54,487 nucleotides of DNA from CALJUZ01 sp003387805 (GTDB taxonomy: Bacteria; Bacillota; Limnochordia; Limnochordales; ZCTH02-B6): assembly GCA_937975235.1 (NCBI GenBank), contig CALJUZ010000009.1, positions 1-54,487 on the forward strand. Direction: 5' to 3'. Both the position numbers and the translations under genes were made by a program. How positions within the stretch are numbered: position 1 is the stretch's first letter; each line of letters begins with the position of its first letter. Positions 37,106-45,053 of this stretch are shown one piece after another. The notes below the pieces were generated by a model that saw only the letters and a program-made list of their open reading frames with translations, made no database searches and was not told the origin of the DNA.

Positions 37106-38272
37106 TTGACACCCGACGAAATGAGAGCGTTGTTCGTCAGCTGGGAGGATGAGATGCTGGCGCTCTTGGAGAGGCTGGTGAACATCGATTCGGGCACCGG
37201 CCACGCCGAAGGCATCGAGCGCATCGTGGACATCATCGAGCCCATGCTGCAGGAGCTGGGCCTGACCACGGAGCGGCGGCCGTCGCCCGTGGGTCCGCAC
37301 CTGGTGGCGTACGGCCCTCGGTCTCCCCAGGTGCTGCTCATGGGTCACATCGACACCGTCTTTCCGCCGGGCACCGCAGCCGCCCGGCCCTTCCGCCGCG
37401 AAGGCGCCCGGGCGTACGGGCCGGGCGTCATTGACATGAAAAGCGGCATCGTCAGCCTGCTCTACGTGGTGAAGGCGCTGGCACGGGCCGGGGGCTTGCA
37501 CCGGCACGTGCGCATCGTTGTCAACGCGGACGAGGAGATCAGCTCCATCCACTCCCGCCCCGTCATTTACGAGCAGGCCCGCCTCTGCCGGGCCGCCTTC
37601 GTGTTTGAACCCGCCCAGTCCATGGAAACGCTGACCACCAGCCGCAAGGGCGTGGGCGATCTGACGCTGGCCATTACCGGCAAAGCCGCGCACGCCGGCG
37701 CGGCCATCGAGGACGGCCTCAGCGCCATCGAGGAGCTGGCCCGCAAAATTTTGGCCCTGCACGCCCTCACCGACACGAAAAAGGGCCGCTCGGTCAACGT
37801 GGGCATCGTGTCCGGCGGCACGGCCCGCAACGTGGTGGCCGAACGGGCCACGGCCCGGGTGGACCTGCGCTTCGCCACCAAAGCCGACGGCGAAGCGGTG
37901 CTGGAGCAGATTCGGGCCGTCTGCCGGCCGTCGCATCCGGGCTACCGGGTGGAGCTGACCGGCGGCATTACCCGGCCGCCGCTGGAGCGCACGGCAGGCA
38001 TCGCCGCGCTGTTCGAGCACATGCGGGAAGCGGGCCGGGCCTTCGGCGTGGAGTTCACCGAAACGTCCTCGGGCGGCGTGTCCGACGCCAACCTCATCGC
38101 GGACGCGGGCGTGCCCGTCATCGACTCGCTGGGCCCGGTGGGCGGCCGGGCCCACAGCGACCAGGAGTACCTGGAGGTCCCCACCATGGCCTTGCGGGCC
38201 GCCGTCGCGGCCTGGGCCATCGGCCGGTGGCTGCGCCAGGCCGCGGGCGTCACCGCCGACGCCGCCGTGTAA
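37106..38272 (+). CDS. M20 metallopeptidase (glutamate carboxypeptidase-like)
   Basis: This 388-residue two-domain zinc hydrolase resembles CPG2/ArgE/DapE. Metal ligands are in LLMGHIDTVFP (His, Asp), GPGVIDMKSG (Asp bridging) and VNADEEIS (catalytic Glu and ligand); the last His is in GGRAHSDQEYL. A dimerisation domain interrupts at about 185-300 (KGRSVNVGIVSGGTARNVV). TTG 37106 follows GGAGG with a ten-base gap. Being the last gene after the importer, it probably hydrolyses the imported dipeptide or N-acyl amino acid; the exact substrate is unknown. Confidence 0.92.
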   Translation: MTPDEMRALFVSWEDEMLALLERLVNIDSGTGHAEGIERIVDIIEPMLQELGLTTERRPSPVGPHLVAYGPRSPQVLLMGHIDTVFPPGTAAARPFRREGARAYGPGVIDMKSGIVSLLYVVKALARAGGLHRHVRIVVNADEEISSIHSRPVIYEQARLCRAAFVFEPAQSMETLTTSRKGVGDLTLAITGKAAHAGAAIEDGLSAIEELARKILALHALTDTKKGRSVNVGIVSGGTARNVVAERATARVDLRFATKADGEAVLEQIRAVCRPSHPGYRVELTGGITRPPLERTAGIAALFEHMREAGRAFGVEFTETSSGGVSDANLIADAGVPVIDSLGPVGGRAHSDQEYLEVPTMALRAAVAAWAIGRWLRQAAGVTADAAV

Positions 38273-38304
38273 CCCGCCGTCTGATCCACTGATCTCGCGC
38301 AGCG

Positions 38305-38338
38305 AAAAACGCCCCTCGCCGTCAGGCGGGGGGCGTTT
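38305..38338. terminator. Bidirectional Rho-independent terminator
   Basis: AAACGCCCC and GGGGCGTTT arms flanked by AAAAA on the left and TTT on the right. It ends the plus-strand importer/M20 unit and, through the five T on its minus side, the minus-strand bc-complex unit. The last codons of the 185-residue gene lie inside the loop and arm. Confidence 0.8.
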
Positions 38339-38879
38339 CACCCAGCAAGTACTCTTTCAAGCTGTCAAGGTCGAAGACCAGCGTGTCCTCGGGGGCGCCG
38401 GCCCGGGCTTCCTCATCGGCCCGGCGGCGCAGCAGCACGACGCAGGGCACCACCGGGAACACCACCAGCTTGGGCGGCGCGGTTTCCGCCAGCGCCCGGG
38501 CCCGCACGAAGCCCCGGTTCATGCTGCGCCGCAGGCTGCCGCCTTTCGCGTAGTTGGGCACCGGCAGGGTGGTCACGGCCAGCGTGCGGTCGGGGCCCAC
38601 CAGGTACCCCTGCCAGCCGAGGATGCCGATGGGAGCCCCCCGTTCCAGAGCCTGCCACGACTCGGGCAGCGCGTCCAGCACTTCGTGCATGCCGGCGGTG
38701 GCGTCTTTCAGCTGCCAGCTGTTGACGATGCGCACGGCCAGCCAGCCCGCCACCACGATGCCCAGCGTGCCGAACATCCGGTACAGCGCGATGCCGGTCA
38801 CGCTGTACATCCGGAACAGCGCGCCGACGACGAACGCCGTCAGCAGCAAAGGCGCCAGCTGCCGGCCGGAGACGACCAT
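38322..38879 (-). CDS. Small membrane protein of unknown function at the end of the bc operon
   Basis: I do not recognise this 185-residue protein. It has two hydrophobic N-terminal spans (LLLTAFVVGALFRMY and GTLGIVVAGWLAVRIV), then a soluble domain with WQGYLVGPDRTLAVTTLPVP and KLVVFPVVPCVVLL, which looks like an alpha/beta nuclease-like or sensor core but lacks a clear catalytic set. ATG 38879 follows GTGAGGG, 11 bp after the cytochrome c stop, so it belongs to the bc operon. It may be an accessory or assembly factor. Confidence 0.7.
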   Translation of the reverse strand: MVVSGRQLAPLLLTAFVVGALFRMYSVTGIALYRMFGTLGIVVAGWLAVRIVNSWQLKDATAGMHEVLDALPESWQALERGAPIGILGWQGYLVGPDRTLAVTTLPVPNYAKGGSLRRSMNRGFVRARALAETAPPKLVVFPVVPCVVLLRRRADEEARAGAPEDTLVFDLDSLKEYLLGETPPA

Positions 38880-38890
38880 CGGCTAATCCC

Positions 38891-39850
38891 TCACCGCCCC
38901 AGGCGGGCCAAATACCGCACCAAGGCCGCCCGCTCCTCGTCGGTCATGGGCATGGGCGGCATCTGCGTCGGGCCGTACGGCAGGGGCTGGGGCAGGGCGA
39001 TGGCCTCCCACACGCTCATCGGCTGCTGGCCGTCCGCGGCCGTGCCGGCGGCCGCACGCGTCGCCGCCGCGCCCACCGCCGCGTACGGCAGCGGGCCCGA
39101 GTAGTTGGACCAGTACACGGGCATGCGGTTGTCCTTCGTCGGCGGGAACTCCACCCACTCGTACAGGAACGCTTCCCATTCCTCCACCGGCAGCAGCTGC
39201 GTCCACGCGCCGACCTGCGTCAAGTCCGGGCCGACGAAGCCGCCCACGCCGTTGATGGAGTGGCACGTCACGCAGCCCCGGTCCATGAACAGCTCTTTCG
39301 CCAGCCGATTTTCCTCCGGCGTCAGCCCCGTCGCGTCGGGCATGCGGCTCAGGGCCACTTCCCGGTCTTCCGGAATGACCGGATCCGGAATATGCTGCGA
39401 CACTTGGCGCCAGTCGCCCATCATAATGAACGTGGCCACCGCCCGCAGGTACAGCTCGTTCAGCGGGCCGCCGTGCACGCTGCCGAAGGTGGGCATGGCG
39501 GTGTAGGACGCCCACTCGCCGGTGACCAGCCGCTCCCAGCGCGGCGTCGTCGTGCCCGGCCGGCCGTCCCGCACGGTCGAAACAATGAATTCAAACGTAT
39601 CCTTGTCTTCGTTCGGGTTGCCCCGAAACTCTTCCCGGTTGAGCGGCGGCCCCACGTGCCCCTGTCCCATCGCCCCGTGGCAGACCACGCAGTTTTCGGC
39701 GTACGTAACCAGCCCGCGCTGGATCAGGTCGTCAAGGTGGGCTTGCTCGGCCGTGGCCATCCGCGTGCCCTCGAACGCGAGATAGACGCCCCACGTGATG
39801 ATGAGCGCCCAGCTGAGTATGAGGACGACGACGTACTTTCTCCCGTTCAC
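38891..39850 (-). CDS. Membrane-anchored di-haem cytochrome c of the bc complex
   Basis: This 319-residue protein has an N-terminal membrane anchor (VVVLILSWALIITWGVYLAF) and two class-I haem sites, CVVCH near residue 54 and CVTCH near residue 193. Methionine-rich stretches (for example MPVYWSN and QMPPMPMT) can supply axial ligands. It takes electrons from the Rieske protein on the outer face and passes them to an oxidase. The GTG start is ten bases after AAGGAG. It lies between the 44-residue membrane protein (35 bp) and the 185-residue gene. Confidence 0.93.
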   Translation of the reverse strand: MNGRKYVVVLILSWALIITWGVYLAFEGTRMATAEQAHLDDLIQRGLVTYAENCVVCHGAMGQGHVGPPLNREEFRGNPNEDKDTFEFIVSTVRDGRPGTTTPRWERLVTGEWASYTAMPTFGSVHGGPLNELYLRAVATFIMMGDWRQVSQHIPDPVIPEDREVALSRMPDATGLTPEENRLAKELFMDRGCVTCHSINGVGGFVGPDLTQVGAWTQLLPVEEWEAFLYEWVEFPPTKDNRMPVYWSNYSGPLPYAAVGAAATRAAAGTAADGQQPMSVWEAIALPQPLPYGPTQMPPMPMTDEERAALVRYLARLGR

Positions 39851-39885
39851 TGGGGAACGACTCCTTTCACCGCGTCGGCCGACGG

Positions 39886-40020
39886 TCAGTCTTCGTCATC
39901 CACGGCATCGTCTCGCTGCTTGCCGTCGATCCAGCGCTGAGCCAGGTACATCAGCGCCAGCCCCGTAAAGAACAGCGTAAAGACCAGCAGCAGCTCAATG
40001 ACGTCCGGTACCATGAACAT
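39886..40020 (-). CDS. 44-residue single-span membrane protein in the bc operon
   Basis: This tiny gene is easily missed. The product begins MFMVPDVIELLLVFTLFFTG, continues through LALMYLAQRW as one membrane helix, and ends in a charged tail (KQRDDAVDDED). It starts 18 bp after the Rieske stop and ends 35 bp before the cytochrome c gene, same strand. GGAGGT lies 12 bases before the ATG, the same unusually long spacing and text (GGAGGTCTTGG) found before cytochrome b. By position and topology it may be a small subunit analogous to PetG/PetL/PetM or the bc1 small helices; that role is inferred. Confidence 0.75.
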   Translation of the reverse strand: MFMVPDVIELLLVFTLFFTGLALMYLAQRWIDGKQRDDAVDDED

Positions 40021-40038
40021 GGTGCGCCCAAGACCTCC

Positions 40039-40536
40039 TCAGACGGGTGTCACGTCCGCGGGCGTATGCCGGGCGCGCTCCCGGATGACGCCCGTGTTGA
40101 CCAGAACCCGGCCGTTGCGGATCTCGACCTGCATGACATCCATCGGCCGCGGCGCCGGCCCGGCGATGTTTTGCCCGGTGGGCTCGTACACCGAGCCGTG
40201 GCACGGGCAGATGAAAAGCTGCTCGCTCTCCACCCACGGCACCGTGCAGCCCAGGTGCGGGCAGCGCCAGTAGAGGGCCAGGATGCCTTCGGGAAGGCGG
40301 GAAATGTAGAAGCGGCCGTCGCGAACGCGGGTGACCGAGCCCACGGGGAAGTTCTCCAGCGGACCCGCGTCAATGACCGAACCGAACCCTTCCACTTTGC
40401 GGGGCCAGAACATGGACAGGCCCGTGACAGCCACCTGCAGGGCAAAGGCTCCCGCCGACACCCACATAATGTTGCGCAAAAGGCCGCGCCGGGTCATCTT
40501 GTCCCCGTCGCGCCGCTCGACACCGGCTTGCGCCAT
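40039..40536 (-). CDS. Rieske [2Fe-2S] protein of the bc complex
   Basis: This 165-residue protein is the electron acceptor from menaquinol. A twin-arginine-like TRRGLLRNIM precedes the single membrane helix (AGAFALQVAVTGLSMFW), consistent with Tat insertion. The cluster is held by CPHLGC and CPCHGSVYEPTG. ATG 40536 follows AGAGGTGA. It is the third bc gene, behind a possible internal promoter. Confidence 0.95.
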   Translation of the reverse strand: MAQAGVERRDGDKMTRRGLLRNIMWVSAGAFALQVAVTGLSMFWPRKVEGFGSVIDAGPLENFPVGSVTRVRDGRFYISRLPEGILALYWRCPHLGCTVPWVESEQLFICPCHGSVYEPTGQNIAGPAPRPMDVMQVEIRNGRVLVNTGVIRERARHTPADVTPV

Positions 40537-40574
40537 CGCATTTCACCTCTTTGTTCCTTCAGCACACGTCTGCA

Positions 40575-40611
40575 ATAGACACGTCTATACGCTCACAGCC
40601 GTCTTGTACAA
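40575..40611 (-). promoter_or_regulatory. Possible internal promoter and palindrome upstream of Rieske
   Basis: On the minus strand, TTGTAC (40606-40611) and TATAGA (40584-40589) are 16 bp apart. The -10 overlaps a perfect palindrome, ATAGAC-GT-GTCTAT read on the minus strand (40575-40588). This 145-bp spacer could let the Rieske/cytochrome c part be expressed separately from cytochrome b. Confidence 0.5.
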
Positions 40612-40681
40612 CTCCGGACAACGCCGCACCGCCGCACCCGTCAAGCCCCCGAGCGGCCGCCCGGCGGCCGCCCCGGGCGGC

Positions 40682-41434
40682 TTACTCCTTGCCGATGGGC
40701 GGATGCGGAATCTCCCACGGCCAGGTCAACGCCATGCCTTCGCCGCGGAAGGCGGTGCCGACGATGGTCAGCACGATGAACGACGCCAGGAAGAACGAGT
40801 ACATCGCGATCATAAGCTCGCGCGTGTCCGCGTTCCACCGCCGCTTGACGATGACCCACAGCGAAAACGGAATGAACGTCATAAAGACCAGCGGCACGAA
40901 AATCTCGCCGAAGGCATCGGGGAATCCGTGCATCTTCAGGAACGGAGCGATGCCCGTGGAGCCGCCCGCCGGCAAATACTCGTCCAGCAGGATGAGGCTC
41001 AGGTTCCACACCGTCGTGTAAATCGCCGAAAACACGGCGATGGGCACGCCCTTCTTGCTGTAGAACCAGATGCCGGTGCCCTTCTTGCTCTTGTCGATGT
41101 ACGGAATGGCGCCCAGCAAAATCAGAAGGGCCGTAGGCACCACCACGCCGGCCAGGGCCGGGTGCATGTGCAAGAGCAGCTCCTGCAGCCCCAGGAAGTA
41201 CCACGGCGCCTTGGCCGGGTTGGGCGTCAGCTCCGGGTCCGCCATGCGGTAGAACGGCGCCCGCACGAAAATGGCCATGATCGACAGCAGCAGCGTGAAG
41301 ATCAGCGCCCCGATCAGCTCGATGCTGACCAGATGGGGCCACGTGTGAACCGGTTTCAGTTCACTTTCCTTTACGTTTCGGAGCAGATCGTCCTGCTCTT
41401 CGTCCGTGCCCGGTCGCCGGACTTCCGTAGCCAT
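40682..41434 (-). CDS. Cytochrome b C-terminal half / subunit IV-like
   Basis: This 250-residue membrane protein corresponds to the C-terminal part of cytochrome b (PetD-like). About four spans are visible, with the quinol-site region PNPAKAPWYFLGLQELLLHM, where an APWY tetrad stands in place of the usual PEWY/PDWY. A longer C-terminus with two extra helices (LIAMYSFFLASFIVLTIV) exceeds cyanobacterial subunit IV (~160). The ATG has a weak ribosome site. It lies 30 bp after cytochrome b, so the b polypeptide is split as in b6f-type complexes. Confidence 0.9.
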   Translation of the reverse strand: MATEVRRPGTDEEQDDLLRNVKESELKPVHTWPHLVSIELIGALIFTLLLSIMAIFVRAPFYRMADPELTPNPAKAPWYFLGLQELLLHMHPALAGVVVPTALLILLGAIPYIDKSKKGTGIWFYSKKGVPIAVFSAIYTTVWNLSLILLDEYLPAGGSTGIAPFLKMHGFPDAFGEIFVPLVFMTFIPFSLWVIVKRRWNADTRELMIAMYSFFLASFIVLTIVGTAFRGEGMALTWPWEIPHPPIGKE

Positions 41435-41464
41435 AGAAACCGCTTCCCTCCCGAACCGCGCGTC

Positions 41465-42238
41465 TCAGCGCCGCCGGCGCCGCTCTTCGGCGACTCTGCG
41501 CAGCTCTTCTTCGTCGTCTTCATACACGGGGGTGGAGATGTTGCCGTCCTTTCTCACCCGCCAAAAGTGGGTCGCCATGAGGAAAATGGTTGCCAGCGGC
41601 AGGAAGATGACGTGCAGCGTGTACCAGCGGATGAGGGTCTGCTGCCCGATTTCGAAGCCGCCCAGAAGCGCCATGCGCACCTGCTTGCCGATAAACGGCG
41701 TCGCGCCGCCCATCTCCATGCCGACGGCGATGGCCCAGTACGCGAGCTGGTCCCAGGGCAGCAAGTAGCCGCTGAAGCTGAGCAGCAGCGTCAGCAGCAA
41801 AAGCCCCACGCCGATAACCCAGTTGAAGTCACGCGGCGGCTTGTAGGAACCGGTGTAGAACACCCGCGTCATGTGCGCGATGACGGCGATGACCATCGCG
41901 TGGGCCGCCCACCGGTGCAGATTGCGGAAGAACGAGCCGAAGGTGACGCCCGTCTCCAGCTTGACGATGGTCCAGTAGGCGTCTTCGGTGGTGGGGATGT
42001 AGTACCACATGAGGAACACGCCGGTAAAAGTAAGAATCATGAACATCCAGGTGGCCAGGCCGCCCAGACCCCACGTGTAGGTCACCTTGGTGGCCCGCTT
42101 GGGCACGCGCACGGGGTGCAGGTGAAGCGCCAAGCTGTTCAAGATGACCATGGACCGCGACCGCCGGTCCCGTGGATACGGATTGCGGAACCAGGATTTC
42201 CAGAAACGGGATGACGTGATCCACTTGATGAGGTTCAT
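41465..42238 (-). CDS. Cytochrome b N-terminal half (b6-like)
   Basis: This 257-residue di-haem membrane protein is the core of the quinol:cytochrome c oxidoreductase. Four spans are visible. Haem ligands are expected in FFRNLHRWAAHAMVIAVIAH and in WYTLHVIFLPLATIFLMATH; GYLLPWDQLAYWA is the conserved Qo-side segment. ATG 42238 is chosen (MNLIKWITSSRFW), 12 bases after GGAGGT; the N-terminal frame to 42283 adds only Gly/Arg. It is the first gene of the bc operon. Confidence 0.95.
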   Translation of the reverse strand: MNLIKWITSSRFWKSWFRNPYPRDRRSRSMVILNSLALHLHPVRVPKRATKVTYTWGLGGLATWMFMILTFTGVFLMWYYIPTTEDAYWTIVKLETGVTFGSFFRNLHRWAAHAMVIAVIAHMTRVFYTGSYKPPRDFNWVIGVGLLLLTLLLSFSGYLLPWDQLAYWAIAVGMEMGGATPFIGKQVRMALLGGFEIGQQTLIRWYTLHVIFLPLATIFLMATHFWRVRKDGNISTPVYEDDEEELRRVAEERRRRR

Positions 42239-42487
42239 ACCAGAACCAAGACCTCCCTGCCGCGCCCTGCCAAACGACGGCACACCTTGCAGTCGTTCGC
42301 CGTCGTGATCTCAGTTTCCTGCCGCACGGCGCCGTGAAACCGCCGAAATCTAATATTCCCGCTGATGCGCATGCTTAACAAAATTGCATTTCGCTTCCTT
42401 TGCCGCCATACCTTCCAAATGTTGTATGGCAGGCCTCGCGCGCGATGGCGCCAACGGCCGGCCCCACCCCGAGAAGCCCCGCTTTGT
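42239..42487. other. 249-bp spacer upstream of the bc operon
   Basis: No gene was seen. The segment is AT-richer near 42340-42420 and holds a weak minus-strand promoter candidate (TTGTTA, 17 bp, GAATAT near 42360-42385) that could drive the bc operon. Confidence 0.35.
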
Positions 42488-43438
42488 TCACTCCGCCGCC
42501 CGCGGGGGCCAGCCCAGCACCCCTTCGACAACGTCGTGCAAGCGGCCTTCCGCGTCCACTTTGGCCGCGAGCACGAACGGATCGTGGTAGAAGCTGAGCC
42601 ACCACCCGTTTTCCCGGGCCTTCGCCAGCCAGCGCTCCTTTTCCTCGATGCTGGTCAGCGGGAAATTGTCGTAGCCCATGACCCACAGCGGGTTCATGTG
42701 CGCGTGGGTGGGCAGCAGATCCGCCATGTGCAGCAGCGTCTCGCCGCCGGACTCGATGCGCACGATTTGGTGGCCGTGGGTGTGGCCGCCCGTCTTGTGC
42801 AGGCGCACGCCGGAAACCAATTCCACGTCGCCGTCCACCACGTCCACCAGCCCCGCGTCCAGCAGCGGCGCCCAGTTTTCCCGCCAGTAGCCGTGTTTCG
42901 TGCGGCTGTTGGGGTTCAGCGCCGCCTCCCACTCGTCCTTCTGCACGACGTAGCGGGCCCGGGGGAAGGTCGGCACCACGGCGGCGCCGACCAGCGAGTC
43001 GCCGCCGTCCGCATGGGCCGGCCCGCGGGAGCTTCCGGCGCCGCCCGAGTCCGCCTGGCCGGCCGGCCCGGGGGCCGCCGCCTTCGTGCCGCCGCTGGCA
43101 TGGTCCCAGTCCATATGCGTCAGCACGACGAAGTCGATGTCCTCCGTGCCCAGGCCCAGATCGGCCAAATGTTCCTCCACGGCCCAGTCCTCTTCGACGC
43201 GGAAGTTCCGGCGCTGCTTGTCCGTGAGCTTGTTGCCCAGGCCCGTGTCGATGAGGATGCGGTGCGCGGGCGTGACCACCAGCAGCGGAAAGGCCTGCAT
43301 CGGGATGGCGTTGTGTTCGTCACAGGGGTAGCGGCGGGACCACAAAGGCTTCGGCACGGGGCCGAACATGGCCCCGCCGTCCAGCCGGAAGCGGCCGCCC
43401 CGCAGCCAATGCACGTGAAATTCGCCGACGGTCAGCAC
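42488..43438 (-). CDS. Metallo-beta-lactamase-fold hydrolase (YtnP/lactonase-like)
   Basis: This 316-residue MBL-fold enzyme has the zinc motif HMDWDH at 108-113, then THGHQI and AHMNPL segments providing further ligands. N-terminal HWLRGGRFRLDGGAMFG and IPMQAFPLLVVTP are typical of the YtnP/AHL-lactonase-like group, but the substrate is unknown. GTG 43438 is chosen because AGGAG lies eight bases upstream. A Gly/Ala/Pro/Ser-rich insertion of about 36 residues (DNA 42980-43087) follows the zinc motif. It lies 250 bp upstream of the bc operon, same strand. Confidence 0.88.
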   Translation of the reverse strand: MLTVGEFHVHWLRGGRFRLDGGAMFGPVPKPLWSRRYPCDEHNAIPMQAFPLLVVTPAHRILIDTGLGNKLTDKQRRNFRVEEDWAVEEHLADLGLGTEDIDFVVLTHMDWDHASGGTKAAAPGPAGQADSGGAGSSRGPAHADGGDSLVGAAVVPTFPRARYVVQKDEWEAALNPNSRTKHGYWRENWAPLLDAGLVDVVDGDVELVSGVRLHKTGGHTHGHQIVRIESGGETLLHMADLLPTHAHMNPLWVMGYDNFPLTSIEEKERWLAKARENGWWLSFYHDPFVLAAKVDAEGRLHDVVEGVLGWPPRAAE

Positions 43439-43513
43439 GAAGCTCACTCCTAGCCGCAAGCGCCGTTGACGGGGCTTGATCGGGCCCGGCGATACAGTCC
43501 GCCGCCCGGCCCG

Positions 43514-43565
43514 ACGCCTTGTCCGGGCGCCTTGTCCGGGCGCCTTGTCCGGGCGCCTTATCCGG
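43514..43565. repeat. 13-bp tandem repeat, four copies
   Basis: The unit GCGCCTTGTCCGG is repeated four times with one substitution in the first and one in the last copy. It lies in the 147-bp spacer between the M42 and MBL genes. Not a multiple of three, so not coding. Confidence 0.85.
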
Positions 43566-43585
43566 GCCCAGACTGCCGCCGAGAC

Positions 43586-44659
43586 TTAGTCGTACAGCGC
43601 GGCCACCTGGTCTTTGTCCAGCTTCTTGACCAACGCCGTCAGCAGCCGCGCCGCCGCCTCGAAGTCGTCGCGATGCAAAATGCCCGCGTGGCTGTGAATG
43701 TAGCGGGTGGGCACGCCGATGCAGACAGACGCCACGCCCCGGCCGAATACGTGCATGCGGCCCGCGTCGGTGCCGCCGCCGGGCATGACGTCAAACTGCA
43801 GCGGGATGTTCTCCTCCTTGGCCGTCTCGATGATCAGGTCCCGCAGCCGCACGTTGGGGATGAGCGTCGCGTCGTACAGCAGCAGCGTAGGACCGCCGCC
43901 CAGCTTGCTCTGGGCCTCCTCCGGCTTCATGCCGGGCACGTCGCCCGCGATGGACACCTCCAGCGCGATGCCCACGTCCGGCTCCACGGCGTGCGTGCTG
44001 GTCTGAGCGCCCCGCAGGCCCACTTCCTCCTGCACCGTGCCCACACCGTACACCGTGTTCGGATGGTCCTGGCCCTGCAGGCGCTTCAGCACCTCGATGG
44101 CCAGCGCGCAGCCGACGCGGTTGTCCCACGCTTTGGCCATGAGATACTTCTCGTTGTTCATCACCGTGAAATCGCTCACGGGAATGATGGGGTCGCCGAG
44201 GCGCACGCCCATCTCCATGGCTTCCTCTTTGCTGGAGGCGCCGATATCAATGAACATGTCCTTCTTTTCGACGACCTTCTTGCGCTCCTCGGCCGACAGC
44301 ACGTGCGGCGGCTTGGAGCCGATGACGCCCACCACGTCCCCTTTGTGCGTCTTGATGACGACCCGCTGGGCCAGGAGCACCTGGTCCCACCAGCCGCCCA
44401 AAGGCTGGAACCGGATAAACCCTTGGTCCGTGATGAGTGACACCATGAAGCCCACTTCGTCCAGGTGCCCGGCCAACATGATGCGCGGCTCATCGGCCGT
44501 GCCCCGCTTGCGGCCGATGACGCTGCCCAGGCGGTCCCGGCTCACCTCGTCGGCCAGCGGCTCCAGGTACCGCTCCATGACCAGGCGCGCCTCGCGCTCG
44601 AACCCGGGCACCCCCGGCGCATCCGTCAGTTCCTTCAGCATCCGCAGCGTTTCGTCCAT
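43586..44659 (-). CDS. M42-family aminopeptidase (glutamyl aminopeptidase/FrvX-like)
   Basis: This 357-residue di-metal aminopeptidase acts in the cytoplasm, usually as a dodecameric TET particle. Ligands and catalytic residues are H65 and D67 (LAGHLDEVGF), D179 (KAWDNRVGC), the glutamates of TVQEEVGLRGA near 211, and the histidine in YIHSHAG. GGGTDAG is conserved. ATG 44659 begins at the family start; a much longer Arg/Thr-rich upstream extension is a translation of the repeat DNA. It is transcribed leftward before the MBL gene. Confidence 0.93.
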   Translation of the reverse strand: MDETLRMLKELTDAPGVPGFEREARLVMERYLEPLADEVSRDRLGSVIGRKRGTADEPRIMLAGHLDEVGFMVSLITDQGFIRFQPLGGWWDQVLLAQRVVIKTHKGDVVGVIGSKPPHVLSAEERKKVVEKKDMFIDIGASSKEEAMEMGVRLGDPIIPVSDFTVMNNEKYLMAKAWDNRVGCALAIEVLKRLQGQDHPNTVYGVGTVQEEVGLRGAQTSTHAVEPDVGIALEVSIAGDVPGMKPEEAQSKLGGGPTLLLYDATLIPNVRLRDLIIETAKEENIPLQFDVMPGGGTDAGRMHVFGRGVASVCIGVPTRYIHSHAGILHRDDFEAAARLLTALVKKLDKDQVAALYD

Positions 44660-45053
44660 CGAAACCGGTCCCGTCCTTTCGTGCCGTGTGTGTCCTGTAT
44701 TGTCCCGATCGTCCGGATTGTCCCGGTCGTCTCGATTGTCCGATTGTCTCGTTAACATTCGCCGCGCGCCGAGCGCACGCCTTCCCGCGAGGCGCGCTGC
44801 GGAGCGGCGGTCGGCCGCTTCGCAACGCCGGGCGGTCCCGTGCCGATAGGCCGTTCCGCGCTGCTCGGCCGTCCCGTGCCGCCGGGCCGTTCCGCGTCCG
44901 GCCGTTCCGCGCCGCTCGGTCGCCTCGTGCCGCCGGGCCGTTCCGCGTCCGGCCGTTCCGCGCCGCTCGGTCGCCTCGTGCCGCCGGGCCGTTCGGCGCG
45001 GCTCGTCCGCCCCGTGCCACGGAGCCGTTCTGCGCCGGGTCGTTCCGCGCCGC
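44660..45053. repeat. Minisatellite-rich spacer (18-bp and 51-bp units)
   Basis: The 394-bp spacer has no supported gene. An array of about 18 bp (ATTGTCCCGATCGTCCGG and variants) occupies 44699-44751. A 51-bp unit is present in two identical copies (44881-44931 and 44932-44982), a partial third (to about 44994) and a degenerate half-copy before (44851-44880). As 51 is a multiple of three, all frames stay open and give false Arg-rich reading frames. Confidence 0.85.

Noticed and set aside
38322..38879. Calling the 185-residue protein a nuclease or photosystem-like subunit
   Set aside because: No complete catalytic or cofactor motif is visible; only two N-terminal spans and the operon position are solid.
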